Source of the DNA: Bromus sterilis
Lineage: Eukaryota > Streptophyta > Magnoliopsida > Poales > Poaceae
Length of the DNA stretch: 64,000 nt
Direction of reading: 5' to 3'
NCBI GenBank assembly: GCA_950022295.1
Contig: OX465595.1
Coordinates: 74,546,770-74,610,769 of the forward strand
Shown here: positions 1-13,000 of the stretch, piece after piece
Layout: each line of letters opens with the position of its first letter
Position numbering within the stretch: position 1 is the stretch's first letter
Made by a program: the position numbers and the translations under genes
The notes under the pieces: model-generated
What the model saw: only the letters and a program-made list of their open reading frames with translations
Told to the model about the DNA's origin: nothing
The model's database searches: none

Positions 1-1871
1 TAACCAGGGGGTCCCACTGTCATAGGCACATATTATAATTAATCAATTTAATTAACTCCTAAATAGGCAGGGCCCACATGTCATTCTACCAGAGACAATT
101 AAAAGTTGTTTATTTTATCCAATGGCCATGGGCCCACAAGTCATAGGCACAGGGAGGTTTGATTAATTCATTTTAATTTTAACAGTGAGTTTTGTTTGAC
201 AGGGGGTTAAGGGGGTTAACCCCACTGGTGGGCCCCGGTGGTCAGTGGCACTAGGCCACACACCACGACACACACCACCCGGCCGTGGCCTTGGCTACAC
301 CGGAGCGTGGTGGCGCGGCGAGGCCTACCGACGACGAGCAGCGGCGGCGAGTGGGGGCAGCCAGCGGCAGCGCACGCACAGGGGGGGTCCAGGGCGAGGC
401 CAAGGGAGGTAGGGCGCGGCTCGGGCGGCAGTCCCGCCATGGCGAGCTCGCACGGGTGCTCGTGCTCCGGCCATGGCAACCATGCCCGGGGACGGCGGCT
501 ACGGAGACCAAAACGATGGGGGTTGGGGTGGATTAGAAGGCGGAGCTCACCGTGAGTGCGGAGGAGGTCTCGGCGGGCGCAGGGGGTTGCCGGAGGGCGC
601 GAATTTGTGTGGCGGAGCGCGCCGGCCGTGGCGGACAGGGGAGCTTGACTCCGGCGATTGTGGCGTGTACCGGCTGAATCTTGAGGGGGAATCGACGTGG
701 AGGCGCGCGGTGATCCTCCAGGACAGCTTCGCGAGGCACGGGGTCGCCTGCGGCCACGACGACGACGACGAGGCGGTGACGGGCAACTCGGGGCCGACGG
801 GAGATGGCGCGAGGAGAGGGGAGGGAGAGGGGAATGGCACAGGGGGGCTCCAGCGGGTGGGTGGCTCCGACCTTAACCAGAGGAGATGGGGGGTAGGTAG
901 GGGAGCAGGGGAGCAGGTAGGAGGGGCCGGCGGCGTGGCCCTCCCCTGTCCATGGCGACGTGGTGAAGCAGAGGAGGGAGGGAGCAGGTGGGGGTTGGTG
1001 GGACGAGAGAGAGAGGGGGTCTGGGCCCAGGGTGGGCCTCGCCCCCGACGTTTTTTTTATTATTTTTCCTTTTTTTGTTATTTCTTTTTTTTCTTTATTA
1101 TTATTTTTAATTTATTCCAACCACTAAACGATTTAGTAAAACATTGCAATGGCCCCAAAATTAGTGTTATATATTAAAGAATTATTACTAATATTTTTTA
1201 TGATTTATAAAAATCATTTGATATTTTGCTTTATTTAAAAGGTATAAAAAGCCATTGTTTTGCTATTGCTTTTAATTATTTATAATATTAAAACATTTTA
1301 ATAAAACCAAAATTCACTTTTATTATGGCTTACTAATTATTAGGCTTTTTATAAAACTGTTTCAACAATTTTTAGTGCATTTAAAATTACCACATGTTTA
1401 TTATAATTATTATGGCAGTTTTAATAACCTTCAGGGTATTCTTTTTTATTTATTTCATAACACTCCTAGATCACTTTAACAATAATAACCCCAAATCATA
1501 TACCCAATGACTTAATGACTACTAGGCATTTTTCAAAGGTGGATCCATAATGTCTGGTGCAAATTCATTTCAGTTTCATTTTATTTTCACTTGGCAATGG
1601 ATAACCCAACATCATTGGTTTCATATCCATCATTGAATTGTTATTACTCTAATGACTAAGGTTAAAATGGTTAGGTATTGCAAGTAGAGTAATGATCACC
1701 CACAATTACTTGGGGGCAATATTATAAGCCACAAATATTTGAAAATTTTATGAGGGTGGAAATCTGACAGAACTATGATCAAAGGTGATCATCGCTTGAT
1801 CATCAACAGTAATGATCACTAACAGTGGAATCACTATAGTGATTACTGTTACTGATTCTAACGGTGTTACA
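1..1871 (-). repeat. E1 3' LTR, partial (cut by window edge)
   Basis: This block matches 6241-8087 nearly base for base, with small indels in the T-rich stretch near 1050-1090. It starts mid-LTR because the window begins there. A GC-rich segment (about 230-1030) is followed by a very AT-rich tail. Open frames in the GC-rich part differ between the two copies and look fortuitous. Confidence 0.85.
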
Positions 1872-1890
1872 AATCTCCACCACTACAAAG

Positions 1891-1909
1891 AATTCTCGTC
1901 CCGAGAATT
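1891..1909 (-). other. Hairpin beside E1 polypurine tract
   Basis: AATTCTCGTCCCGAGAATT is a perfect 8-bp stem with a 3-nt loop, 20 bp inside the 3' LTR. E2 carries the counterpart at 10040-10058 with compensatory stem changes. A CGAGGACGAAAT-like motif at this place is, from memory, common in plant Gypsy elements. Confidence 0.7.
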
Positions 1910-3398
1910 AAAAGTAGTGTAAGGGGTAGAGTTTCGGTTTCACCTTCTAACAAATCTTCTGGTTCTTGTTGTCCTACTCGAAGAAATTAATCCTTCACGT
2001 TGAGGCCTTCACTGCTCCGCATCGGTGCATCTCGATGGGTTTTCATCCTTTCGTCGGGGGCTTCATCGCACTTACGAACAGGTTAAGAGATAAATCTTAA
2101 GGGGGCCAGATCGATACAAGGTCAAATAAATGGGTTTGCTCAAGGTTATGGGGTACAAAGTCCTTCCGAGTTTAAGCTCAGGGAAGTACGTCGAGAGAAG
2201 TTTTAAGCGGATAGGCACGTATTCGATGCCGATGACGGAAGATGGGAAAAGGGGCCCCGATCATCAGACACAAGCACTGAGTCTGATATCGGACGAAATA
2301 TCACAAGGTAGAGGACAAGAGTCAGGTTTCGGTCTTGTGGAACTGTGGGTTATGGGCCCACGGAAGGTAAGAAGGGTGGCGACATTCCATGCGAGCACGA
2401 TGCAAGGTTTGTCAGAGAACAATTTGTCAACTATGTCGGCAACATCATCAGTGCCAAGGGCGAGGGACGAAGAGAACCATTTTCCTGCTCGTTAAGACGA
2501 GGCGGACCAATTGGCAAAGTTCTCGTCCATCGGTGGTCACCAAAAAGTCATCAACAATCGTAACTGGTTGTACAGAAAATGTAGCACACCAAAGTGTTTA
2601 CATAAGCAGGGAATTTCACTTCTTAGATAGGATACACTACAAGAAAGGTTAAACAGACCAATGGAAAGGAAAATGTTATGATACACAAGTATCAGGTGTA
2701 TATCTTTCCCAAGGGAAAGCAGAGCACGATGTACATGACCAAGTTTGTATTGGCAGGGAGTCAAAGGATGTTGTCGACGATAAAAAAAATCATCGAGGGT
2801 CAGGGATGGTATTTCACACGGTGAATCCAATTGACACATGGAATAAGCCACGTAAGATTAGTCGGATAGTAACCCACGAAAAGGTCGAATGGTTCACAAA
2901 GGATCCGATGTGAGTATCGGCACTCAATCGAGAGGAGAAAGAATGCAAAGGCATCGAGTGATAGAAGCATCGGAATAATGCGATGCTTGAGTACAAGGGA
3001 ATCGTGTTTTCCAGATCGGGAGGTGGATGCAATCATCCATACGGACTTCTCGGTGGCAGGGGATTGCAAAGGCGATGAACACGCAGGTTCTCGGGAATTT
3101 ATCAGAGAGTAATCGTCGGGATCTTCAGGTGAATCAGGCGATCATCGAGAATGCAGAGCTCTCTGGGAGGAAGGAGGTACGTGAACCTAAAGTCAGAGTT
3201 ATTAAAACTTTACCAGCAAGGATAAGAGAGCAGAGTCCCAGAGCATAGGTACGGAGAAAAAGATCCTAATACCAAAGATACCACACGTAGTGACATCGAT
3301 GTGGGCCCGTAAGCCAAACATTAAGTTAGCAAGTAGTTTTGCAAATACTAGACTCGACTTCGACCAAGGAGTTGGAAGGGGGTGTCCTACAGGCAGTC

Positions 3399-3411
3399 GG
3401 CTCTGATACCA
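3399..3411 (-). other. E1 primer binding site (tRNA-Met type)
   Basis: GGCTCTGATACCA is the reverse complement of TGGTATCAGAGCC, the initiator-tRNA-Met primer site of many plant LTR elements. It lies 3 nt from the LTR edge at 3415 and fixes the element on the minus strand. Confidence 0.85.
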
Positions 3412-3414
3412 ACT

Positions 3415-6400
3415 TGTGATGCCCCCAAAATCAGACCGTGTACAGTAATCATACACGCAAGGTACACGATCGAGATTAGGGACTCACGGTGAGATATCAC
3501 AACACAACTCTACAAATAAAATAATACAAGTTGTTTAATACAAGACAGGGGCAACGAGGGCTCGAATACAACAGCTCGAGAGCACAAAGTCAGCGGAAAC
3601 AAATAGTATCTGAGTACAGACACAAGGTACACATGATCTGCCTTAAGAAGGCTAGCACAAAAACAACAACGATCGAAAAGGCGAGGCCTCCTGCCTGGGA
3701 ACCTCCAAACTACTCCTGGTCAAAGGGGAACTCGACGTCGTAGGAAGCATCGGGGATCTTCATGTTGTGGTGGTCGGCATCGGGGATCTCCTGCTCCCGG
3801 ACTCCAACGTTGACTGCAGCGGCCGATCAGGCAAAATAGTAAAGGAAATAAAGCAGGTGAGTATCTAGTATACCCGCGAGTCTTACGTCCGCTACTAAGC
3901 ATTTTGCATTGTATCAACGGAAAGAAGAGGCTGTATATAGTGGACTGAAAGACAGAAATCCAGAGCAAGGGTAAGAAGCTACGCCTAAGGAAGACTAGCA
4001 TCTTTCGACGATGTCTTGCAGCATGAGGTAAGAATCAGCCAACAGTTAATATAACAGTAATGAAAGTAACAATGCAGCAGAAGTTGCTGCAGCATTGCAT
4101 AATAATAAGTTGTAAACATAATTAACAATGCCTCCGAGTTCACCTCCTCGACATACCCGCGAGGAAAAAAACTCGGAACCATACAGTTTAATAATAATAG
4201 TTTCTAGTGGTAAGATCCAGCTTCAGCATAAAGCGTCCTGTTACCGTGGACACGGCTATTCGAATAGATTAATCTTCCCTGCAGGGGTGCACTTGTGTTA
4301 CGCTACACGCACGGATCTCCAGGGTGGCGGGAACCTTGTTAGGGAACGCTCCACCGAGGCTATCCGACACTTCATAGCCCATCTTTCAAACTCAACAGAG
4401 AGGTCATCCGCCGGACTATATCCTATGTACGCAGGGCTTTGGACCCTAACCCCGACGTACTCCTGCACGGTGCGAGGCTGGCCGGTGAAGTTAAATCAAA
4501 GCAAATACAAATCACACTGTCGCGGCAAATAAGACAACACCACTTCCCGGCGCAGGCTGCGGTACTGCTGACGTCTGAAGAGTCCTCGGACGACACTACG
4601 AAGCAAAGGAGCCCATAACTCGTAATTCCCACGGGTAGGTAGTGCGTACATGGCATATAGCCAACTCAAGACATTCACTGAACCATTTAGCATTTTAATT
4701 AACCTGCGTGACAACCGTTATCGTTGCCTCGACTTAACTGACCCACGGACAACGTCAGCAGCCAGGACCACCAGTACATTGGTGCCTGCCCTGTCGTCCC
4801 ACCAAGTCACTGCGGTTACCAACAAGGTGAACCGTCTCCTTACCTTGTCTCGCGTGTGCTCCTGGAGGAGCTCGACTTTCGTAGTTTGGTAACTCTCGCG
4901 GCCAACGATCAGGGGCCAAGCACACCGGTACACTGGTCGTACCCTCCCTATCGTCCCGTCGCAATACCACTCGCGGGCACCGTTGGGTCGCCCGACTTCT
5001 TACCTTTAAGGACAGCAGTTGGTTCGAGTCCCTACCATTAAGTGAAACCAGGAGGAATCACCCTCAATGGTACACTTGAGCTGGCTCGACTGAGACATCA
5101 GCGGAATGAACTAAAGAGGTAAACCTCGTATCATCCCGGTGATGCTACGCTACTGAGCCGACGAGAGTGAAATACGAGTCCATTCCACTCGTAAGCCAAA
5201 CTCGAAGCGACTCGGCAGAGTCTCGCCATTGTAGGTTCACTAGGGCGTCTGCATTGATCCGTACCTGTTGCAGTTGTAATATATGTTCCCGCGTTCACTC
5301 CCCTGAGTGATCACGACCCTCTATCTAATCCTAGCTAACAAGGAGCAGGGCTCACTGTTGAATAATGCATAATAATAATAGGCAGCATAGGATAAAAGAG
5401 GTACATCAAGGGGCTACAATGACAGGCTATGCAATTGAATATGATTGTAATTGTAGCAGTAGCAGTAACAATGCCTAGTGCAAGAAATGTACGAAAAGAT
5501 AGGCGATATCTGGGGAAGAGAATGGCTCTGCTTGCCTGGAAGCTCGACGGTAGGGGTAGGGTCGTCGACGAAGTAGTCATACTCAGTAGCGGTGTAGTCG
5601 ACGGCAGCAGCGGGGTCTACCGGAGATTAAGGGGGGAAGAAACAGTAAATACACAGCAAGCATATACAAACAGATGCATGACATGACAGATGAAATGTTA
5701 ACGTTGTTCTAACGCAGTGCAATGCACGTTGCTCGGAACGGAAATTCATCTGAGGATGAACTACCGGCTCCGGGTGATTACCGGACAGGGTGTCCGGAGG
5801 GGGAAAAGATCAAGCCGGAGGTGTCGTGGACATCCGACACATGTGTGGGTGGTCTATCCGGGTTAGTTGACCTATTCCGAACAACATTCGTGTTCGAAAT
5901 AAATTCATCCGGGTACTTTAGCAGTACCGGACAATTTATCGGACTACCGGTCCGGAGGGGGACGGTTTGATGTTCGTTGTGATAGAGGGGTGTGGTAGTC
6001 ATACGGATAGCGTATCCGCATTCGTTATGTTTTTCTGATCAATTTTCATGTATAAAGTTTTTGAATCTGAGTTACGGTTTAAAAGATATTCAAATTCAAA
6101 GTTTAAATCATTTAAAAAGAATTTCTGAATTTCTTTTATTATTATATCAACATTATCCAAAACATTATCCAAAACAGTGCTGACATGTGGGCTCCACATG
6201 TCAGCCACACATTTTAACAATTCAATTAATTAAATCTAATTAACCAGGGGGTCCCACTGTCATAGGCACATATTATAATTAATCAATTTAATTAACTCCT
6301 AAATAGGCAGGGCCCACATGTCATTCTAACAGAGACAATTAAAAGTTGTTTATTTTAACCAATGGCCATGGGCCCACAAGTCATAGGCACAGGGAGGTTT

Positions 6401-8087
6401 GATTAGTTCATTTTAATTTTAACAGTGAGTTTTGGTTAACAGGGGGTTAAGGGGGTTAACCCCACTGGTGAGCCCCGGTGGTCAGTGGCACCAGGCCACA
6501 CACCACGACACACACCACCCGGCCGTGGCCTTGGCTACGCCGGACCATGGTGGCGCGGCGAGGCCTACCGACGACGAGCAGCGGCGGCGAGTGGGGGCAG
6601 CCAGCGGCAGCGCACGCACAGGGGGGTCTAGGGCGAGTCCAAGGGAGGTAGGGCGCGGCTCGGGCGGTAGTCCCGCCATGGCGAGCTCGCACGGGTGCTC
6701 GTGCTCCGGCCATGGCAGCCAAGCCCGGGGACGGCGGCTACGGAGACCAAAACGATGGGGGTTGGGGTGGATTAGAAAGCGGAGCTCACCGTGAGTGCGA
6801 TGGAGATCTCGGCGGGCGCAGGGGGTTGCCGGAGGGCGCGAATTTGGGTGGCGGAGCGCACCGGCCGTGGCGGACAGGGGAGCTTGACTCCGGCGATTGT
6901 GGCATGTACCGGCTGAATCTTGAGGGGGAATCGACGTGGAGGCGCGCGGTGATCCTCCAGGACAGCTTCGCGAGGCACGGGGTCACCTGCGGCCACGACG
7001 ACAACGACGAGGCGGTGACGGGGAACTCGGGGCCGATGGGAGATGGCGCGAGGAGAGGGGAGGGAGAGGGGAATAGCACAGGGGGGCTCCAGCGGGTGGG
7101 TGGCTTCGGCCTTAACCAGAGGAGATGGGGGGCGGGTAGGGGAGCAGGAGAGCAGGTAGGAGGGGCCGGCGGCGTGGGCCTCCCCTGTCCATGGCGACGT
7201 GGTGAAGCAGAGGAGGGAGGGAGCAGGTGGGGGTTGGTGGGAGGAGAGAGAGAGGGGGGGCTGGGCCCAGGGTGGGCCTCACCCCCAGCGTTTTTTTTTC
7301 CTTTTTTTCTTTATTATTATTTTTAATTTATTCCAACCACTAAACGATTTAGTAAAACATTGCAATGGCCCCAAAATTAGTGTTATATATTAAAGAATTA
7401 TTACTAATAGTTTTTATGATTTATAAAAATCATTTGATATTTTGCTTTATTTAAAAGGTATAAAAAGCCATTGTTTTGCTATTGCTTTTAATTATTTATA
7501 ATATTAAAACATTTTAATAAAACCCAAATTCACTTTTATTATGGCTTACTAATTATTAGGCTTTTTATAAAACTGGTTCAACAATTTTTAGTGCATTTAA
7601 AATTACCACATGTTTATTATAATTATTATGGCAGTTTTAATAACCTTCAGGGTATTCTTTTTTATTTATTTCATAACACTCCTAGATCACTTTAACAATA
7701 ATAACCCCAAATCATATACCCAATGACTTAATGACTACTAGGCATTTTTCAAAGGTGGATCCATAATGTCTGGTGCAAATTCATTTCAGTTTCATTTTAT
7801 TTTCACTTGGCAATGGATAACCCAACATCATTGGTTTCATATCCATCATTGAATTGTTATTACTCTAATGACTAAGGTTAAAATGGTTAGGTATTGCAAG
7901 TAGAGTAATGATCACCCACAATTACTTGGGGGCAATATTATAAGCCACAAATATTTGAAAATTTTATGAGGGTGGAAATCTGACAGTACTATGATCAAAG
8001 GTGATCATGGCTTGATCATCAACAGTAATGATCACTAACAGTGGAATCACTGTAGTGATTACTGTTACTGATTCTGAGGGTGTTACA
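3415..8087 (-). repeat. E1 5' LTR, complete, 4.67 kb
   Basis: The LTR runs from TGTGATGCC to TGTTACA (TGT...ACA ends; the left edge could be 3417). 6241-8087 duplicates 1-1871. The rest (3415-6240) has no partner in the window but carries blocks also seen in the E2 LTR and the solo LTR, for example at 4240-4292. No coding potential is evident. Such large LTRs are typical of LARD-like grass elements. Confidence 0.8.
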
Positions 8088-10021
8088 GAAAACCCGAACT
8101 AATGTGACTCCTGGACGTCGACACGGATCAAGGTACTAGGCCGAGAGGGGTCAGTGAGCCCAATGTGTGGTTGTACTCTTTGTCTTGGATTACCATACAA
8201 GAACTCGGTGCTTAAGGCGGTGTCCAACGAGACAACCCACTGTGTACTCCTACACAACCTCTCATCGTTCACCTTATATTAGGGTGGATTCACCAACACA
8301 GTTTCACTTTCATCAACACCACTGTGATCATCCATCCCGACTCACAGATCAAAGTAACCTCAATGTAACCTCTAAGCATGCAATAAGCTGTAACAGTTGC
8401 AGGGGCCACATGATATCAATCAACTCCTATGTCAGCTAGGATTGTGGTTTCCTTACTACTGTGACAAGATGATAGGTCATGCATCGGATATGGGTTCAAC
8501 TATGTGGTAGAATCGACACAAGGTGATCTCCTAAACATGCATAAGCGAGACTGAGAGGGAATTGGGATTTTATAGACATGATCAATGGGGTTTGCTTGCC
8601 TTGCTGACGAGGTTCACACACGGTGTCTTCAACGAAGGGGGTGGCCTCCGGTTCCGGTTCCACTTCTATCGAGCAAACAAAGCAATCAAGGGATAAATAT
8701 AATTGCGATGCTCAAGCACATGATAAGTTGTGAAAACGTGATGTACATGGTACTGATGTGTTGACAATTCCATTTAATTAAAGTGTATTGCAAAAGAATT
8801 GCAAATTCAAACTTCAAATTTGAATTCAAATTAAGCCATATGCAAACTTGCTACTGTTGCCCCATTTTATAATGGTCAAACATGAAAACAAATTGCATAT
8901 TCTTAATCCTTCCATTTTTCTGATAATTTTTCATATATTATATGTTTAATTTGGAGTTAATATGAATTTTCTATGATTTTTCAAAGTTTAAAAGAATTTC
9001 TGGATTTTCTGTATTTCTTTAATTCTTTTTAATCCATTTATTACATCAGCATGATGCAAGCATGACATCAGTAGGGGGTTGACAGGTGGGTCCATCCTGT
9101 CAGTGGCACACTGTTAAGTTAAGTTTAGATTTAAATTAAACAGAGGTTTAGGGGGGCTGGCCCCACTGGTTAGTGAGTTAGGGTTAGGATTAGGCTAGGG
9201 GATTAGTGCTAATGGCCTTGGGCCCACTGGACAGAGAGAGAGAGGAGGGGGTTAGGCTCGGGTTAGCCGGCGACTCGCCGGAGTTGCGAGTTTGGCACGG
9301 GAGGGGGCTTGGAGAGGATGGGCGCGTAGCCCGTAGGACAGAGAGAGGGAGGGTGACCAGAGGGTAGGGGAGAAGGTTGGGGAACCTTGTGGGCGTCTCG
9401 TGGCGCAGAGAGAAGGAAGGGGAGGGTCTAGCACGCGTGTGTGTCGCCGTGGCGTCGTCGCCGCGCTCCCAGCTCCAGCGAGCTGCTTGGAGCCGTGGGG
9501 GATGAAGAAGACAAAGGGCAGGCTGGGCTGGGCCGGCTAGAGGAGGTGGGCCTTCGCCCAGGGCGCCAGGTAAGGTTGCTCCTCTTTTTTCTGTTTGTTA
9601 TTTCTATAATTTGTTTGACCTAGCTAAATAAATAGCTAGGCAATTTTGTAAAATGCCCAAACAATTTTATAAATCCTAGGTGACCAGTAGCAAGTCACTT
9701 GTAGAATTTGAGCATTTTTGAAATTCAAAACATTTGAATTTCAATTCAAATAGGGGTCATATTTAATTTCCAAGGCACATTTTGATTTTTAGAAAATTCC
9801 ATGAGCTTGGGAATGAACCCAAACCACTTTTGCAATGATCAGGAACAATTCTAGGAGTTTTCCAAACATTCAAATGATTTTTGGAAAAGATTTTTATCTG
9901 GCCATTTGAACTAAATTTTTCAGGGATTTTCTTTTCCCCATTTTTGAATTTCTTTTCGAAATTTTCACATGATGCAAAGGGGAACTCAAACCCTAGCACT
10001 TACCTAGTTGGGGTTCTGACA
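8088..10021 (-). repeat. E2 3' LTR, partial (split by E1)
   Basis: It aligns with 16386-18750 of the other LTR. Relative to that copy it lacks about 415 bp (17653-18067) at a join with AGG on both sides, and one of two 12-bp copies near 17580. A minus-strand TATA-like TATAAAA is at 8568-8575. Confidence 0.88.
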
Positions 10022-10039
10022 ACTCGCTCCCACTCAAAA

Positions 10040-10058
10040 GAATCTCGTCCCGAGATTC
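10040..10058 (-). other. Hairpin beside E2 polypurine tract
   Basis: GAATCTCGTCCCGAGATTC is a perfect 8-bp stem with loop TCC. Compared with 1891-1909 it differs by paired, compensatory substitutions. The adjoining minus-strand sequence AGTGGGAGCGAG is the likely polypurine tract before the LTR edge at 10021. Confidence 0.7.
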
Positions 10059-10059
10059 A

Positions 10060-13000
10060 GAAGTCATCGGGAGGAAGGTGGGGTACTCGGCACGGAGGCG
10101 GTCTTCTCTTTCCCATGTAGCTTCTTTCTCGGAGTGATGTGACCACTAAACTTTCAGAAACCTGATCTGCTGACGACGAGTGACACGCTCTGCGGAATCA
10201 AGAATACGAACAGGGTACTCTCGATAAGAAAGGTCATCTTGGAGATCAAGCATTTCATGGTCGACTTCGCGGATGGGGTCCTTGAAGCAACGCCTGAGTT
10301 GTGACACATGGAATACATCATGTACTCGGGAAAGGTGCGGGGGTAGTTCAAGTTGGTAGGCAACTTCTCCACGTTTAGAAAGAATGCGGAAAGGTCCGAT
10401 GTAACGTGGGGCCAACTTGCCTTTGATACCGAATCTTTGGGTACCCTTCAGAGGAGTAACCCGAAGGTAAGCCTTCTCATCCAGATTGTAGCTTTCTTGC
10501 CTATGATGACGATCATAGTAGCTTTTCTGACGAGACTGTGCGGCTTTCAAACGATCACGAACAATGTGAACTTGCTCTTCTGCTTCCTTGATCATATCCG
10601 GTCCAAAGAATTGTCTTTCACCGGTTTCTGACCAGTTAAGGGGTGTTCGACATCGTCGGCCATAGAGGAATTCAAAAGGAGCCATGTTCAGACTAGATTG
10701 TAAACTATTGTTATAAGCAAATTCGGCGAATGGAAGAGATTTCTCCCAATTCTTTCCGAAAGATATAACACAAGCTCTGAGCATGTATTCAAGAATTTGA
10801 TTAACCCTTTCAACTTGACCACTAGACTGAGGATGGAAAGCTGTACTAAAGGAGAAATGAGTTCCCATAGCATTTTGAAAGATTCCCCAAAATCTAGAGG
10901 TGAAAAGGCTACCACGATCAGAATTGATTACCAAAGGAACACCGTGAAGAGACACAATTCTAGAGACATACAAGTCCGCTAACTGGCTAGCAGTTATAGA
11001 CTCGCGAACTGGAAGGAAGTGAGCAACTTTGGAAAGCCGATCTATGACAACGAAGATGGCATCATTTCCTTTCTGGGTTTTTGGAAAGCCGGTGATGAAG
11101 TCCATACCGACTTTGTCCCATTTCCACTCGGGAATAGGCAAAGGTTGAAGTGTGCCAGCAAGTCTTTGGTGTTCTTCCTTAATGCGACGACAAACATCAC
11201 ATTCAGCAAAAAATCGAGCAATGTCTCTCTTCATCCTGGTCCACCAAAATCTCTGGCGTAGATCTCGGTACATTTTTGTGCTACCGGGATGAATCGAGAG
11301 GGGTGTGTCATGGGCTTTTTTGAGGATTAGTTGCCTTAGATCTCTATTCTTAGGTACTACCAAACGATTTCCAAAGAATACCGTTCCTTTGCTATCTGTG
11401 GATAAGCATTTAGCAACTCCGCTAGCAATGTTCTCCTTGATCCGGCGAACACCTCGTGCACGCCTTTGGGAAACTATGATTTGATTCTCAAGGTTTGGTT
11501 TCGCCACCAAGTTGAAAAGAGATCCACGAGGAACAATCTCGAGATTAAGTTTTTGAAATTCCTCATGAAGAAGTGGTTGATACTGTTGTAACATGAGGTT
11601 GTTACAATACGACTTACGACTTAGTGCATCATCCATGACATTGGCTTTTCCTGGGGTGTATGAAATTCCTAAGTCTTAATCTTTTATCAACTCTATCTAG
11701 CGTCTTTGCCTGAGGTTAAGATCTGGCTGGGTGAATATGTATTTGAGGCTTTGGTGGTCGGAATAGATCTCACAGCGATTACCAAGGAGGTAATGTCGCC
11801 AAGTCTTCAGGGCATGAACTACGGCAGCGAGTTCAAGATCATGGGTAGGATAGTTCTCTTCATGTGGCCGCAACTTGCGTGAAGCATAAGCTACCACATG
11901 TATATCTTGCATAAGTATGCATCCTAACCCTTGCCGTGAAGCATCACAATAGATCTCGAAATCCCTTTTGGTGTCTGGAGGTGCAAGTACGGGTTCAGAA
12001 GTCAATCTTCTTTTTAGCTCTTGAAAGCTTTCCTCGCACTTGGGGGTCCATTGGAATTTCTTATCTTTCTTGAGGAGTTCAGTTAGAGGCTTTGCAACTT
12101 TAGAAAAGTTCTCGACGAAGCGGCGACAATAGCTTGCTAAGCCAAGAAAAATCCTAACTTGCTTAACCGATTCAGGTGGAGTCCAGTCAAGGACGGCCTG
12201 AACTCTCTCGGGATTGACAGCAATGCCTTTCGCAGAAATCACATGGCCTAAGTAGGTCACTTCTGGTAGCCAAAATTCGCACTTAGAGAACTTGGCATAT
12301 AGGCGATGCTCTCGGAGTTTCATCAATACCAACCTAAGATGGTCTGCGTGCTCTTCTTCGTTCATCGAGTAGATGAGAATGTCATCAAGATAAACTACAA
12401 CAAATTTATCTAGGTACTCCATGAAGATCGAATTCATTAAGCGCGAGAATGTGGCGGGGGCATTGGTTAAACCGAAGGACATGACGGTGTACTCGTAAAG
12501 ACCGTAACGAGTAGTGAAAGCCGTTTTTGGAATGTCCTCATTTCGGATTTTGATTTGGTGATAACCTAATCTCAAATCCATCTTGGAGAAGACCGAGGAT
12601 CCTGCAAGTTGATCATAAAGATCATTGATCCTGGGCAGTGGGTACTTGTTCTTTATCGTCGCTAGATTTAGCGGGCAATAGTCTACGCACATCCTTTCTG
12701 TTCCATCTTTCTTCGTTACGAACAGAACGGGGCAACCCCATGGCGATGAGCTAGGGCGAATGAAGCCTTTTGCCAACGAAGCATCAAGTTGGGTTTTTAG
12801 CTCAGCTAACTCATGTGGGGCCATTCTATATGGGCGTCTGGAAATTGGGGTTGTGCCTGTTATAAGATCCACTATGAACTCTACACATCTGTCAGGGGGC
12901 ATCCCTGTCAGCTCTTCAGGAAAGACATCCGGGAAGTCACGAACCACCGGAATATCTTCAAGGTCTGGAAGGGGAAGCATATTCAAAGTATGCATCTGGG

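Larger units (their letters stand above)
1872..3414 (-). other. E1 internal domain, non-coding
   Basis: About 1.54 kb lies between the LTRs. Next to the 3' LTR, on the minus strand, is a purine-rich tract (GGTGGAGATT) that can serve as the polypurine tract. I find no gag, protease, reverse transcriptase or integrase motifs in any frame. The longest frames are under 125 codons and show no domain. The interior thus offers only priming signals and anonymous sequence. Confidence 0.7.
1..8087 (-). mobile_element. LTR element E1, non-autonomous, nested in E2
   Basis: Two directly repeated blocks (1-1871 and 6241-8087) start and end with the same sequence, both ending TGTTACA. The reverse complement of a tRNA-Met-type primer site lies at 3399-3411, just left of the complete LTR, so the element reads on the minus strand. 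Its 3' LTR is cut by the left window edge; the 5' LTR is 3415-8087. The interior is only about 1.54 kb and has no recognisable gag or pol, which fits a LARD-like parasite of a related Gypsy family (inference). The right flank GAAAA at 8088 continues the LTR of E2: the matching uninterrupted site is at 16386. E1 therefore inserted into E2 and is younger. Confidence 0.85.

Noticed and set aside
238..1177. Overlapping frames of up to 234 codons in the GC-rich part of the E1 LTR, with a near-copy at 6432-7326.
   Set aside because: They are LTR sequence; the two copies differ by frameshifts and stops, and the composition explains the openness.
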